A stretch of DNA of 64,000 nucleotides, taken from the NCBI GenBank assembly GCA_950295325.1, contig OX485807.1:33012440-33076439 (forward strand). The letters run 5' to 3'. The notes beneath the pieces were generated by a model. It saw only the letters and a list, made by a program, of their open reading frames with translations, did not search any database and was not told the DNA's origin. The first letter of the stretch is position 1. Every line of letters starts with the position of its first letter. The DNA comes from Polytrichum commune. Lineage: Eukaryota; Streptophyta; Polytrichopsida; Polytrichales; Polytrichaceae. A program made the translations under genes and the position numbers. Shown here one piece after another: positions 1-12,400 of this stretch.

Positions 1-1
1 T

Positions 2-3000
2 TTGGACACAATGCTCAGGGAGTTAGAACAGCCAGTAGTTGTGTCCGAACCTCAAACTGACTCTGCGCAATTGCAAGAGCTTCAGCACCAACTTGAGTGG
101 TTAAAAATGGAGCTGCAGGTTCCAGGGGTTTCACAGCAAAGAACGGCGGATTTGCATTACCACTATGGCATTGTTGTTGGAAAGCTAAGGTAAAGCTGTG
201 TTGAGATTAGTTGTATCCCAGAGCTATAGTGCCCACTAGCAATATTCATCTCAGTAAACTTTTGGTTACATTTAATTTGGGATCTATATAGAACAGCTTC
301 TATAAAAACTGTGGCCCACATCAAATTCCATAGAAAGTGTAATTGTTACACATCACCAGGATATAGTATACGAAGCCCACCTCCTGAAAGATGACAGGAC
401 TACTTTATGTCCTTTTTGGTTGCAAACTTTAGAACTGAATATTTACTTCTGCAGGCGAGCTGAAAAACAACTGCAGGGAGATACATCTAAGCTACCAGTT
501 GTGGAGTGGATTCCCAAAGCTGCAGTTCTTGTGTTGGTGGACCTCATGTCTGTCATTTGCTCAAGGCCAAAGGGCATGTTTAAAGACTGTACATTACGAA
601 TCAATTCAGGCCTGAACCTTGTAAATGGTATTCCTACATCCCTAATTTATACAGTAATGTGCAAGTACTATCCATCTTGTAAGTACTTTCTGGCAAGTGT
701 TTACAACATTAGTCCTGATGTTGCCAAAAGGGAGTGCTTGGCTGTGCTGATTTTCTTGACCTTTTGTTGTGTGAAGGTGAATTGAAAATGCTTGGTATTA
801 CAATGAAAATATCAGGTATGTGGCATTTTCCTGTCCAGGCATACCAGACAGTCAATAACTCTACAGAGGGCTTGAAAACAATGTTGTAGGGAACATGGTA
901 TTCTTGGTCAATACATATGTACATATATATGAACATATTAACTTATTCTTTCTTTGGGGTGGCAGAGTCGGATTTGCAACACTGGGCAACATATACAGGG
1001 GGTGTGTATCTGTTCTTGTTGATGCAGTTACTGGAGAACAAGGCCATTATTGGTCTTACGCAATCAGATTTTGTTGAAGCTCAGAAGGTATGAAGTTAGG
1101 TGTTTTCTTTCAGTATTTCTTTCACTCATTTGCAGTTGTTCTGATATTCTAATACATGTTCAACACTTGAGACAGTTTGCATGTCTGAAATTTGTGCTGT
1201 AGGGTTCTACATTCATTGTGCATACCTCCACTCATTACATCACGTACTATCATAATGCAAGTTGGTGATTTAAGGGTGCCATTGGTAATCATTTTTGTGT
1301 CTGTGTGAATAATCAGTCTTTGGTTCAAATGCTGGACTGGCATAGGCGATTTCCCACAATGTTACGAGGCAACAAAAGCAACATGCAAATGCTTCTGGGT
1401 CACTATGCACAATCTTTATGCTGTTTCCATGAGTCAGCCCTTCATTTCTTGCAGGCGTCTAAGGTACAAAATGAACATTTCTTAAAGTTCTCTTAGCAGC
1501 TTTGTTCCACCTTAAGTGTGCATTTAAAGCTAATGTTAGCCAAGAGTTATTTTGGTGTCTGTGATGCTATGTTCTGCATGTTTGGAAATGTAATCTTAAT
1601 ATCATCAATTCTATGTGCATCTTGTTCTGGTTATGGTGCAACTGAAATGGTGCAAATGGCTAGCACTCTATTTATGCTTAAAAGTATTTGATCTTTGTGT
1701 GAAGCAGTAATTCCTTAGGCATGTAACAACTTAGAAACAACAGTGACCTGCATAGAAAACAGGAAGTTGATCATTTTTCAAACAGGTTACTGAGCACAAT
1801 CTTAAACCAAATATATTATCAGTCTGTAGAGTAGCTATTAACAAATGAAGTACAGGCAGTAATGAAAGAAAGCATGGAAGCTAATTTCGCTGAAAAGCAA
1901 GCTGGACTTTAAGCGGCCTAACAAGATTCAAGTCCTTTATTTTTGCCTGCAGATGACAGGAATCCCGAGTTTGGGAGCTACATTTCAAGTTAATGCTGCA
2001 ATATCATACATCTGTTTGGATGACCCAGATTCGTGCTCTCAGGTACTTGCACTAAAATCAATCTTCTCATCAATTCCCATGGCTTGAATCTCTTAAGAGT
2101 AGCTGAAGACAAGGCTTATGTACTAGAGTCATCCTCTAACTCAACATAACTTTGGTTGCGAGTTGGTTGTTTTGCACACAATACCTTCCATGTTCAGTAA
2201 AAATTTTGGTGCATCCTTGGAGGTAGCATGGAGGTTTGAACAAAGAACACTCTGTATCAGTTCATTGAGGCTCAAACTCACTTTTTCATGCCAAGTGATG
2301 CAAAAATGAGTTTGGCCCTCAATGAAATGCATTAGGTTGCAATTCTTTGAATTCAAAAGGATGCACCGCAAGTGGAAAGAATTTTTTTGATGTTATATGT
2401 AAAACAACCAATGAAAAGTCCCATTCAGTTAAAGGATAACTCTATTATCTTGGTAGCCAATAGTTATTCTGGCATGCAGCTAATGTACGTCTCATCAGCT
2501 TAGGTACCTTTTGCTGAATGTTTGTTTTTGCCCAACATGTGAGATTCTTCAGAGGCATGATAGGTGGCCCAACTCTTGAAGAAATATTGACCTCTTATGT
2601 AGTTCTATGGTTGCATGTTGATGATGAATTTTGATTTTTGATTGTGGAAGCTATTTTTCTGAATTGGTGGCATGTTAATGTGTGTGTGAGGGAATTGCAG
2701 GCACTAGACCTTATAACTCCTATTTACCGGGTAATGGACACCTATGTGGGTGTGCGAGAGAGGACATTAGTCCTCTTTGCCTCTGGTATTCTACAAATGA
2801 AGCAGCAAAATCTGCAAGAAGCACGGTATGCAATTTCCTGAACTTCTCATATTTAGCATTTATTCAACCTTTGTTTCCCTTGTTGATGATGTTTGTTCAA
2901 TTTTGATCAAATCAACATTATAAAAATTGTTGTGGGTGCAGAACACGATTAGCAACAGGTCTGAAACTCACTCACAAACAACTGGGAAACCATCAACTTG

Positions 3001-3571
3001 TTTCGCAGTATCTAACAGTTCTGGGAAACTTGGCTATTGCAATGCATGATACAACCCAAGCTTGTGACATACTCAAGTCTTCATTCACACTAGCAAAGTC
3101 ACTTCATGACATTCCCACGCAAGTGACAGTCCTTGCCGAGTTAAGAGGTACTTTCCTAGTAATATGCTTATGTTTGGCACATGTCACACTACCTGGTTCA
3201 TTATATTTGATGCCGAACAATGATTTCCACATGTGTCTTAACGTCTTAACCAATTTAAGACTGCCATGTGGCAAATTGGCAATTTTATTTGTTAAATGCT
3301 GATGCAGGCAGCACTCTATGTTATAGACAGTCAATGGTGAGTAGGTATGCACTTGCAAGAAAGACTACAATACTTCAATGTAATCAAGCTTTTTGAAATC
3401 ACTCAGGCCAATATGTCCCCTCCTGGATTGTTTTGTGTAGCTTTGTTTCGAGAGATGGGAGAACCTGGAAAAGAGGCAGAACATGCAGAAGCTGAAGCCA
3501 AAAAGCGTGAGGATCTAGAGCGACGCTTTGCAGAAGCTCAAGCATCCTCTAGTCATTCTTATCTAGTGCAG
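2..3571 (+). CDS. SCC4: Sister chromatid cohesion protein SCC4/MAU2, 3' part of gene (5' end outside window)
   Basis: SCC4 is the TPR-type partner of SCC2/NIPBL in the complex that loads cohesin onto chromatin in the nucleus. I read eight exons joined in frame with GT-AG borders: 2-189, 455-620, 968-1087, 1317-1463, 1953-2042, 2701-2825, 2942-3147 and 3441-3571. The translation has family-typical stretches: EWIPKAAVLVLVDLM then RPKGMFKDC, GGVYLFLLMQLLENKA, RRFPTMLRGNKSNMQMLLGHYA, ALDLITPIYRVMDTYVGVRE, QQNLQEAR, and HDIPTQVTVLAELR. The helical, Leu/Ala-rich repeat character fits TPR-like arrays. The N-terminal part lies left of the window. The 3' end is not settled. A small exon at 3658-3701 fits the phase, and a further exon from 4139 would end at a TAG near 4280, but neither shows clear conservation. 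Identification is from recognised conserved blocks; exon borders are by eye. Confidence 0.88.
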
Positions 3572-3701
3572 GTATGTGGGACAGTTCTATAGGTCATTAA
3601 AACCATCTTCTGATGATGGTAAATAATGCTGTTGTAGACAAACAGCTTACATTGCAGAGCAGGACACTCTTAAATATCAAAGAACAAATACGACCTGTGA
3701 G

Positions 3702-6456
3702 GTGCTTTTCCATTCTTTTCTGCTCTGGGTAGATCATAGGAACTTCACATGGGAGGATTAGAACATCCTGCAAGAATCCCCCAGTGATTAAGTGAACCAA
3801 AATTCACTGTGGCTTATTCACATGTCCTTACGACTTAATCCATCAGATCACTCTCTTGTCCAACAATAACAATCAATGTGAAGGGCATAAACTTTGTCCT
3901 TGTCTGGGAGACTAGGGTAAAGATTTGTTGTTAAAGACATAGTAACCAGTTTTTAAAATGGTTCTCACCCACTCTTATAAATGACCATGAAGTTTTTGTC
4001 TCCAAGAGCTTTTAACTTTCTACGTGTTTCACTCTTCAATCTCATGAGTTTCCCAATTGATTTCATTAGTTTGACCGATATTTACCACTGTAAATGTTTT
4101 ATAGAAGGTTTCTTAAGGACTTTCTTTGTTGGATGCAGTTTGGCTTGTCCAGGTAGTCCGCTTGTTGAGCATCTATATTCAACAACACTATTCACCACCT
4201 CACTTCGAGAGAGATGCGTTGAGCTGCTCTCTATTTCTTTTGGTTTTACCACAACCAACTGTGTACACTCTCCATTGTAGATATGAAGAAGGATGAAGGA
4301 TTGATATTGTCACATCCATGCATGTTTTTAAAGCGAAGTCCGACTCAATAGGTAGGACAACCAGCCCAGAAAATTGTGACCCTGCAGACTGGTGTTAGAG
4401 GGTGCAATAGGTTAAAGAGAAAGTAGAATAGTCTTAGAAGGATTCAGGGTTTTCTTCACTCAATTGAAATTGGTGTTCATATCCATAAACAACTTACAAA
4501 AGCAGGTGCAATTCATCTCTTTCGTTCAAACCAGATCTGTATCCTTGTTAGGGCCCAAAACCATGCTCAATATATAAGTCAGCTGTGGTTATCTTATTTG
4601 CTAAGTGTGACCTAGGTCATAATGTATCATCTATGTATTGCTTTATTGCATTCGAGACAAATTCCTGAAAAGTTGGTGGCAAGTTTAACTGCATGATCTT
4701 TTTCAGTTATTTCTGAGTGTTGAGAGGACACAATGCTAGATCCTTGCTTTCCCATTTCAGATAAGTTAGAATGTTTTTAACTGCTAATTAAATATTACCA
4801 CTGTAGTTGTGAGATTGATTGCTTGGGAAGTGGACAAGTGGTTACCAAGATATAACTTTGGCCCCAAAATTACTGCATAGACCAAGGTACCATTTAGGCC
4901 TTAGGATCACAGTCCCCTAGAACAGTCAGTGGTATCAACTTAAATTTGCATGCTGGTGAATTGAGCTGTTATGGGATTTGCAATCATGACAATCAATTTG
5001 CTCGCACATGTAATCAATACAATTTAAGCTTTTGCAGTGGCTAGAAATTGGGGCTCCATTGCTGGTGAGTTGGGAACTTGGTATCATTAAGTTACCTCTA
5101 GTGAAGTGGATGAGGTCTCATTTGACAAAAGTTTTTGGGTTTCTATTTGAAATTTACTATTCACAAAACAACTTTGTTTAGATCAACATCATGTTACAAT
5201 CTCACAAACAATCTAAAGCTTTGAGGAAGTGTGTAGTCATATTGGTCGTGTAATTTATGCAATGTAACTCCAATGAGAAAATCTCTTGTCCAACCATGTG
5301 GAGCACAAATGTGTCAATCCTTACAGGCCCAAGAGGCCTATTTTGGGCCTCACAACAACATACAAATGTTTGACAAAGGTAAGTGTGCCTAAAAGTGACA
5401 ATTCCAACAGCTTTTGCACTAGCAAATGAGTTTTAGAGCTCAGGCAAATTTTAAATGATTCCCAGAGATATGCAAAACTGTGAAGAGTTTGCAGAGATAT
5501 CATCAAAATTTTCAAATAAATAAACAAATAAAAATCATATATGTGACCTATGTAATCACAAAGGCGTCCAAAAAATAAGCGTGTTATTATATCTACTAAG
5601 GGAGTCCATTAATAATGAATTGTTAGGTGAAAATCACCACAAAATTATCCCCATAGTAGGTGAGAGTCTTCTATTAAATGAGGGTATTGTTCACCTTTTG
5701 TGGAACACTTTATACACCGTCTTGTTGAGTGGGTACATCCTAAATTAGCAATTATGATTATCCACAATTGGTACTCTTTTTATAGAGTTCTTACATTCAT
5801 TTACATTGCCATTATGATTGGTGAAAGTGGTGTTATTTTATATTCGATGCCACTTATGATTTATAGCTTTGACTTTCTTAATACACTGTCACAGTCACTG
5901 TTGATGGTTTTAAGTATAAAAAATAGGTGTTGCCAAAACTCTCATTGTTTTTAGGCACACTTATCTTATAGTAGATGTTGGCAAATCCATGTTCACATAT
6001 ATGGTCACTTTGATTCAAGTAAGTAACTACACTAAATATTTTATTTAATGTCACTTACTATTTGAAGTTACACAATGCTTTATCTTTTACTGTTGACGTG
6101 ATTTTTTACCAAGTAAAGTTCTTAGTGTTCTATAATGTCCAAAGAACCAATTTGACATTTCTTAGTAGGATATGAGATATGAAATATATAGATATAGCAT
6201 TGTGTAATTCCAAATAATAAGTGACACTAAATACATGAAAATAATGTAGTGTTCTTTAACTTAATTATGAATATATGAGGAGTGTTTGGGCGTATTAGTG
6301 AGGGCTGATGAGGTGGGGCCGGCATAGTTACTTGTCCAACAATGTGATTGGACCCGGGGGGGGGGTTAAATATTTTTGGAGTTGACAAGCTGGTTGACAA
6401 GCTAAGATAAGAAAAGAGTAAGATATCCAAGATAAGAGGACTTAGTAGTACACTAA
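3702..6456. other. Intergenic DNA 3' of SCC4 with degenerate inverted repeats
   Basis: No convincing coding exon was seen apart from a possible SCC4 tail at 4139-4280. The stretch is AT-rich. It holds an imperfect inverted repeat with arms near 6025-6080 and 6195-6250. A loosely matching inverted pair sits near 5375-5400 and 5935-5960, sharing the core AAGTGTGCCTAAAA. Both look like worn MITE-type remains. A G tract of about 10 lies near 6356-6365. Confidence 0.5.
6025..6252. repeat. Imperfect inverted repeat, MITE-like
   Basis: The left arm includes ACTAAAT, TGTCACTTACTATTTG and TTACACAATGC. The reverse complement of the right arm reads TAGTGTCACTTATTATTTGG then ATTACACAATGC. The arms are roughly 55 bases around a spacer of about 115 bases. 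No transposase and no clear target duplication was found, so the type is not assigned. Confidence 0.45.
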
Positions 6457-7580
6457 GGGCCGGTTTACACTATGGACCATGAAGTTGGACCAAGGCTCTG
6501 CAAGGCAGTTGATTGGTTGTTGCAGTTATCTCGAGACAACTTCGGTTTACACTAAGGAAAAAATGTCAGAGGAACCATAAAGGTCGAGGTCCCCAAAATA
6601 TAAATTTTAAGGCCTAATAAATGCACTGACATTGTTCACCAGGTTTTGCGGTGAGAGAGGCAAGAGAGGTGGTATGGTAGGAAAAGGCAAGGGCCCATGG
6701 CAAAGAAATACCATTTTAATAAAATTTTAATGAATCTACACTCTATTTGCCTTAATCATATCATAGCCCATGAGACGTACCATTATTAACTTGCCCTACC
6801 CTTTAAACCGGCTCCCACGAGTTTCACCAAACAACGTGGTACATCAAAAACTCAAGAATTTGAGTGCATATTTGTTTTTTTGCTCTACCAAGTGCAATGT
6901 TTGAAATTTGGGGGTGTGTAATATACCGTTGGAAAGGTCTTTAGAATGCCTTTCCAACGGTATATTACGCACTCTACAAAAATTTAAAATTACAGTTGAG
7001 AAACGAAAAAGAAAAATATGTAGTCATTTAGTAACTATAGATCAGGGTGGTCAAAAGAACCACAACGGGAAATCTTCTAACACTAATTATCAAAAAATTG
7101 AACTTTAGTGTTGAGCAAGGTAGGGTGGTAACAACATTAAATATAATCAAACACTCAATATCATATTTAGTGTAGTGACAACACAAGGTACGTGTCACCT
7201 GTAAATTACTTGAACATGTACAAATTAAATCGCTCATTTTTTTGTAAAAAATTTTGTGAGAAGATTTGCAAGCCACATCTTCGACACATTTAACAAGTGA
7301 AGACACGTGAAGCCCAAGAGAAGACAAGAGAATGGTCAAACTTTGTCTTTTCTTTTCAAAATTGCCCTTTTTGGGCATGTATCCAAAAAATCAATACCTT
7401 CACTTTTTGGTGCATGGTCATTCTTCTTGGTCCACATTCGGTTACACCTAGTGAGGGGCCCAAGGCTCTCAAAATTAATTTTTTATGAAGTCGGACCATG
7501 GAAGTCGGACCATGAACTCGGACCATTGACAAGGCCATCTTCCATGGTTGAACTTCATGGTCCATAGTGTAAACTGGCCC
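6457..7580. mobile_element. Non-autonomous TIR transposon (PIF/Harbinger-type ends, TAA target duplication)
   Basis: The left end reads GGGCCGGTTTACACTATGG and continues ACCATGAAGTT. The right end is its reverse complement with one change (GGGCCAGTTT...). The terminal inverted repeat is about 30 bases. The element is flanked by TAA on both sides (6454-6456 and 7581-7583), as expected for a 3-bp TWA target duplication of PIF/Harbinger elements. It is 1124 bases long and has no recognisable transposase, so it is non-autonomous. Near the right end the motif GAAGTCGGACCATG is repeated. A separate hairpin lies inside at 6914-6972. Its ends match those of the shorter element at 40741-41102. Confidence 0.8.
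6914..6972. repeat. 24-bp-arm hairpin nested in the TIR element
   Basis: The arms at 6914-6937 and 6949-6972 pair over 24 bases with one mismatch (core GTAATATACCGTTGGAAAGG) around an 11-base loop. It may be a foldback insertion or a structural part of the element. No transcript evidence is available. Confidence 0.75.
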
Positions 7581-7583
7581 TAA

Positions 7584-9332
7584 ATATGATTTTTTGTCAC
7601 TATGGTAACTTTTCGGATGACACTTCTTATGAATGAGTGAACAAATATTGTCATGGATGATGGATGAGTTCATGCATTGGTCAAAACCTTACCTTCTCTT
7701 GTCAGCAACTTGCGATGAAACATTATCATGGATGACTGAATTTTGGATGAAATCACTCAGTAAGTGATAGTAATTGCAACACTGTGAATATATAATCCCC
7801 ACAATTTTTTACAAGGAATGATAAATAATGTCGGGTTAACATTTAGTGTTGGTGACACTATATCGTGATTTACAATTAGTATTGAGCAAGACAATTAGAA
7901 TTGGTGACACTAAATATCTTATTTAGTTTAGTTAGCAAGATTACCATCAGTAGTTACAAATAATTAACTAGATTACAACCAATTCATTCTTATCCATTCA
8001 ACCTCATAATAGCCTAGCTAAGTGCACCCTTGAGGTTTTATAGTAATCTAGTTTCATCTTTGATTCATAATACCAAAGGTTGATAACATGTTTGGCAAGT
8101 TTTGTTCAATAATTTAAAAAATTCAATAAGAGGGCTTAGCAGTCCGTAAAAACATTTATTAAGACTTAGGCAAATATATACATGTATATTTATTCATTTA
8201 AGCTCATAGCATATCCTTCATACATAACCATGTATTGTAGCTTATTTTGCATTCATTCATGATGGCTAAGTACACGATGTCAGCCTTGAGGGTTTAGGTT
8301 AAGCCATCTTAGTATGCTAACTAGGGTTGTGAATAGTGGTTTTTTGTCATTGTGCTCATGTTCGGTAGAGGTTGTTCCAATGCACCCAATTTCCTAAATT
8401 TAGGCATTTAGATGATTATATTTTGTTTCATTAGGCCATCTAGCCCCATAATTTCCAAAAAGAAAATAGGGTTAATTATTTGAATTATTTGTCGCCCAAC
8501 ATGTTATTAGCCTATGGTCGTCTAATTATGTGCTCGTCAAGGGACTTAAATCTAAAAGCATCAAAGAAGCCCATGTGTGCTCTTAGGTTTTTTTTTATAG
8601 GTTTATATTTATAGGTTTTTTGACGTGGCTTTTTTTCTGCACTCCTTTTCACCCCCCCCCCCCCCCCCTCCCCCCTTTCCCCCAACAAAACAAATATATT
8701 TTTTTTGTAAAAACTCTCATTACACTCCCAACATAATAATGCCAAGGTCAGTTCAAACTCCATAGCTACACCAAATGTAATGCTTTCATGTAGTTTGGGA
8801 CTAAGCGAAGTTAACTAGAAGCCGAAGAGAGAAGCTAACTTGCAACGGCGTTGTGCTCGAGAGGAAGTTGCAATCTGCTTCATTACTTGGGTGGAGATGC
8901 CCATATAGTGGATGGAATTGTGCAAGAGGAAGGTGGTAACAAGTTACACAGCATTGAATCAAAACAATTTGAGAGAAGAGAAGACTCGCCGAACGGAATC
9001 TTGTGGAGCTGTTGCACGTCTGGAAGGTATGAATCGCCAAACATTTGTGGCCCTTGGCTTGCGCCACATTTTTGGTGCTTTTTGTAATGCAAAGTAAAGA
9101 ATTCTTCGCTTCTGGATACTGGGTTGATTACTGCGAAGGAAGGACGACCTAGGTTTAGTGTCTGGACCATTTTCGGGGTCCAATTGCACAGCTGGGAATG
9201 GTTCTGTGGATAAATTGTGTGTACTAATTCATCTTCTTTTTCTTCTTTTTAAAACTTTTTTCTTGCGATCTTGCAAAAGTCTTGTCACAATCCTGTCTTA
9301 ATTCCTAAACCCCACTAATTTCTCTTTTGCAG
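7584..9332. other. Intergenic DNA upstream of MurD
   Basis: The left part is AT-rich and includes a dispersed repeat at 8060-8540 that recurs inverted at 17.4-17.95 kb. A long C tract lies at about 8652-8677. From about 8820 to 9220 base composition is more balanced. Since a good acceptor (CTCTTTTGCAG) ends at 9332, this may include a non-coding 5' exon of MurD. Short overlapping reading frames on both strands here look like chance. Confidence 0.4.
8060..8540 (+). repeat. Dispersed repeat, copy 1
   Basis: Matches the reverse complement of about 17370-17950 with many small differences. Shared islands include GGGCTTAG then GTCCGTAA, TTAGGCAAATAT, GGCTAAGTACACGATGT against GTAGCTAAGTACGCGATGT, TTAGGTTAAGCC against TTAGCTTAAGCC, and TTGTGAATAGT. 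No reading frame is conserved, so this is an old non-coding repeat family of unknown type. Confidence 0.6.
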
Positions 9333-9346
9333 CACAATTTGGAGCT

Positions 9347-9370
9347 ATGGGGAGGTTGTTCACTGTATAG
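9347..9370 (+). promoter_or_regulatory. Short upstream ORF in the MurD leader exon
   Basis: The exon that carries the chosen MurD start opens at 9333 after an acceptor. It contains an earlier ATG with seven codons (MGRLFTV) and a TAG, ending 49 bases before the MurD ATG at 9420. If transcribed as drawn it would be an upstream ORF that could lower translation. This depends on the leader exon model being right. Confidence 0.35.
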
Positions 9371-9419
9371 TCAGCTCCAGAGGACTCTGATTCTCTCACC
9401 TTAGGCTAATTCTGCTGCA

Positions 9420-12400
9420 ATGGCTGGTGAGCCTATCAACCTCTCAATTTTGTTTTACTTTTTGACATTGTAAGTTGCTCAGCCGTTCCTTCTTTGCTTG
9501 CTTGTAATCACCAATGTTGTGCGGGTATCTAGGTTCAACATGGGTATCAATAAGGGTTACTTGGACAGATATAAACACTTAACCTGCGATACCCATACTG
9601 ATATCCACATGATATTTGCACATGTACCGTTGCAACATTCCATGGTTTCACTTAGATACCCTAGGACATGTCATGTATATTTTGAATACCATGACCCGCT
9701 GGGTATTAATTTTGAAGCATTTTTTTCACCTACTGGTGTATGATACCTGCACAATTATGGTAATCACAACCGTGTCCTGTGTGCTTTTATTGAAATGAAA
9801 ACACATACATATATGTGGCTTTGCTTGAATTCCATGTCCAACAGACAATCTCATCTGAAGGAATTGTCTGGAATTATAGTTCGTAGTTTATTAATGTGAA
9901 CCATCTTTGGAATGAATTTCAAGAAACTACAGGTGTTGAAGGCAATGTATTATTATTGCGGGTACCTAATTTGATGATCTGTAGAGCATTAAATGCACTA
10001 ATTCTCACTGATGTTCGATTGGTCAGGTTTGTGGATCAGGTGTCCAATTGGCTGCCCAACATCAACGGTGTGGAAAAACCGGAGTTTGAGCACAGAGAGA
10101 AGGAAAGCAGGAATAGTCCACATTGTGATGGAAGGACGACAAGATTTGGCAGGGGAGAATGTAGCTGTAAGTAGATGGCTGGTTGAAATTATGTATACTA
10201 TAGATTGGTGGAAAGTTGCAAGCTTGATATGATTTTGAAGTGATCAAACTGTCAAAATAATGTCTCTTGAGATGTGAGCACTTCATGAGGTATCAATGAT
10301 AACTATTTATGAAATTTTATGATGAACTTTTGGAGATGATAGTAAATTTCAATATCTACATATGGGAGAAAACAAATGCTGGAACATACTCAATTTTGAG
10401 GAAGATCCAGTCATTTGAAATGAGAGTCCCATTTTGGGACGTTTAGGCCATTTAGGGTTAAGAGGAGAAAATGCATCATGGATATCACACAGTATTTTCT
10501 AAAAGCTCAATTGTCTAGGGGCAACCTCAATTCGTCACTGCACGAACAAAAACTCCAAAGCCAGTGGAGCACCATAAAAGTATATTAGATATTGATTGCA
10601 GAAGCATGCCTTATAGACTGCCCAGTATATAGTGGGCAGAAAAACTCTGGAAGTACCAAAAAATTCTGCTTCCTTGTTTGATTATGTTGATATTGCAGGT
10701 GGTGGGTTTAGGTGTATCAGGACGAGCAGCTGTGAAATTGGCTTTGGCTCGTGGTGCAGATGTAGTTGCCTTGGACTCCAACCCCTTATATCTGCCTTTG
10801 GAGGTTAGCCATTTCTGTTTGCATGCCATTGGAAGATCCGTCCTTCAACCTGAACACTTCTTGTCATGATATTGTGAACATGGTAGTAGCAAAGATGGTT
10901 GAATTCTATGCCTTTTGCTGATTGTTGGATCAAGCTCCTCTTCATACCATGATGAGTGTCTAGGCATAGCTTCAATGTGTATCTTGAGTTGAAATGTTTG
11001 TTCAAACTCCAAAACAATCCAATACAACAAGGACTCTGAAATTTCTGTGGAAGCACTGGGCGACTATATTTGCTGTGCCTGTGACCTTGTTTGAAAACTA
11101 GGTGACAAGTCATTACACTAAATAGTCCTATTAGCGTGGGCGGAAAATCAATGTGGAAATAATTAATGTAGGCCATACTAATTATCTAGTCTTGAGTGGA
11201 AATAATGTGAGGCCAGAGACCCTGGGTCTTCCCATAAGTCTTCCTAGAGACTTCTGACCAACACCTTGAGTGATAGATCAAGGACAAAAGTAGCATAAAA
11301 TAAAATAGTCACCCACATCAATTTCCTAGACAAGCAATGAATGTGGCTTACATGAATTTTAGAGTAGAGAGTTGGCATGGGTTGAAAAGTAATGTGGATT
11401 CCAGAGAATTACTGTGGCTCACATTGTTAGGACAATGTTGTGTAGCTTTGAGGACTTTAAAGACTTGTCATAAGCTCCACTTGCAGCAGAGAGGTGCTAG
11501 ACCTGTGAAGTTGCTCTTCATGTGCTTGTAAATGAACAAGTAAGCCCCTCAGAAAAATATTATCATAATTTCAGTCACTATGGAGAAGGTTACTCTAATT
11601 CTAATTTGCATTTTTGGTGCCATTGCCGGAGTTATGAGTACATGTTTCCTTTTACTAATTTGTATGTAATTAGCAAAGCGTGGCAATCAAATTCTTGGTG
11701 GAAATCATCAACTTGCCCCACTAGGTACAGTTAACAGGACAAGGCTATCTATGCTTACAAAATTGACTATGAAAAATATTGCAGGAGGATCCAGCTTTTG
11801 AAGGTTACGATCTAAGTCGAGTTCGAACAGAGGTTGGTCCACACAAGAAAGACACCTTGCTCAATGCAACACAACTGGTTATTTCCCCTGGGATACCACT
11901 CACACAACCAGATATTGCTGCTGCCATTCAAGCTGTGAGTATTACTACCTATCACACAAATAATAATATAATAGTAACCTGCAGAATCATAGCTTTGTTT
12001 CTTTCTAAAACACTTTGTCATACTCAATGAACAAATGTTTGTTACAAGGAGCTTCAGTCTAATAACATGTTGCCTTTGGGGACCCACATCTTTACTTGAT
12101 TAATGGTAGATGGAACAAGACTGTCCAAAGATGGTCAACAATGTGTAGGCAACTAATGAGAGCTTGCCACTTGACTATGCTCAGCATTCTTGCGTGTACT
12201 CAAGGACCTTAAAATTTGTCCTTGAAGCTAGAATAGAAAGAGAACGTCCTTACACATGCTTAAGAATGTTTAGGTATGCTTTCTACATGTCAAAACCGCT
12301 AATCAAAAATACCATAGTACAATTTTTTGGTGATGTTTATGGCACTTGGAAATCTTTAAACTTTCATGTAGAGCTGACTGGAACTTACAGGGGGTGCCAG

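Noticed and set aside
4139-4280. Terminal exon of SCC4
   Set aside because: Phase and acceptor fit, but the peptide shows no likeness to known SCC4 C-termini, so it is not included in the CDS.
8851-9189. Overlapping frames of 60-95 codons on both strands upstream of MurD
   Set aside because: No recognisable protein; a non-coding 5' exon is more likely.
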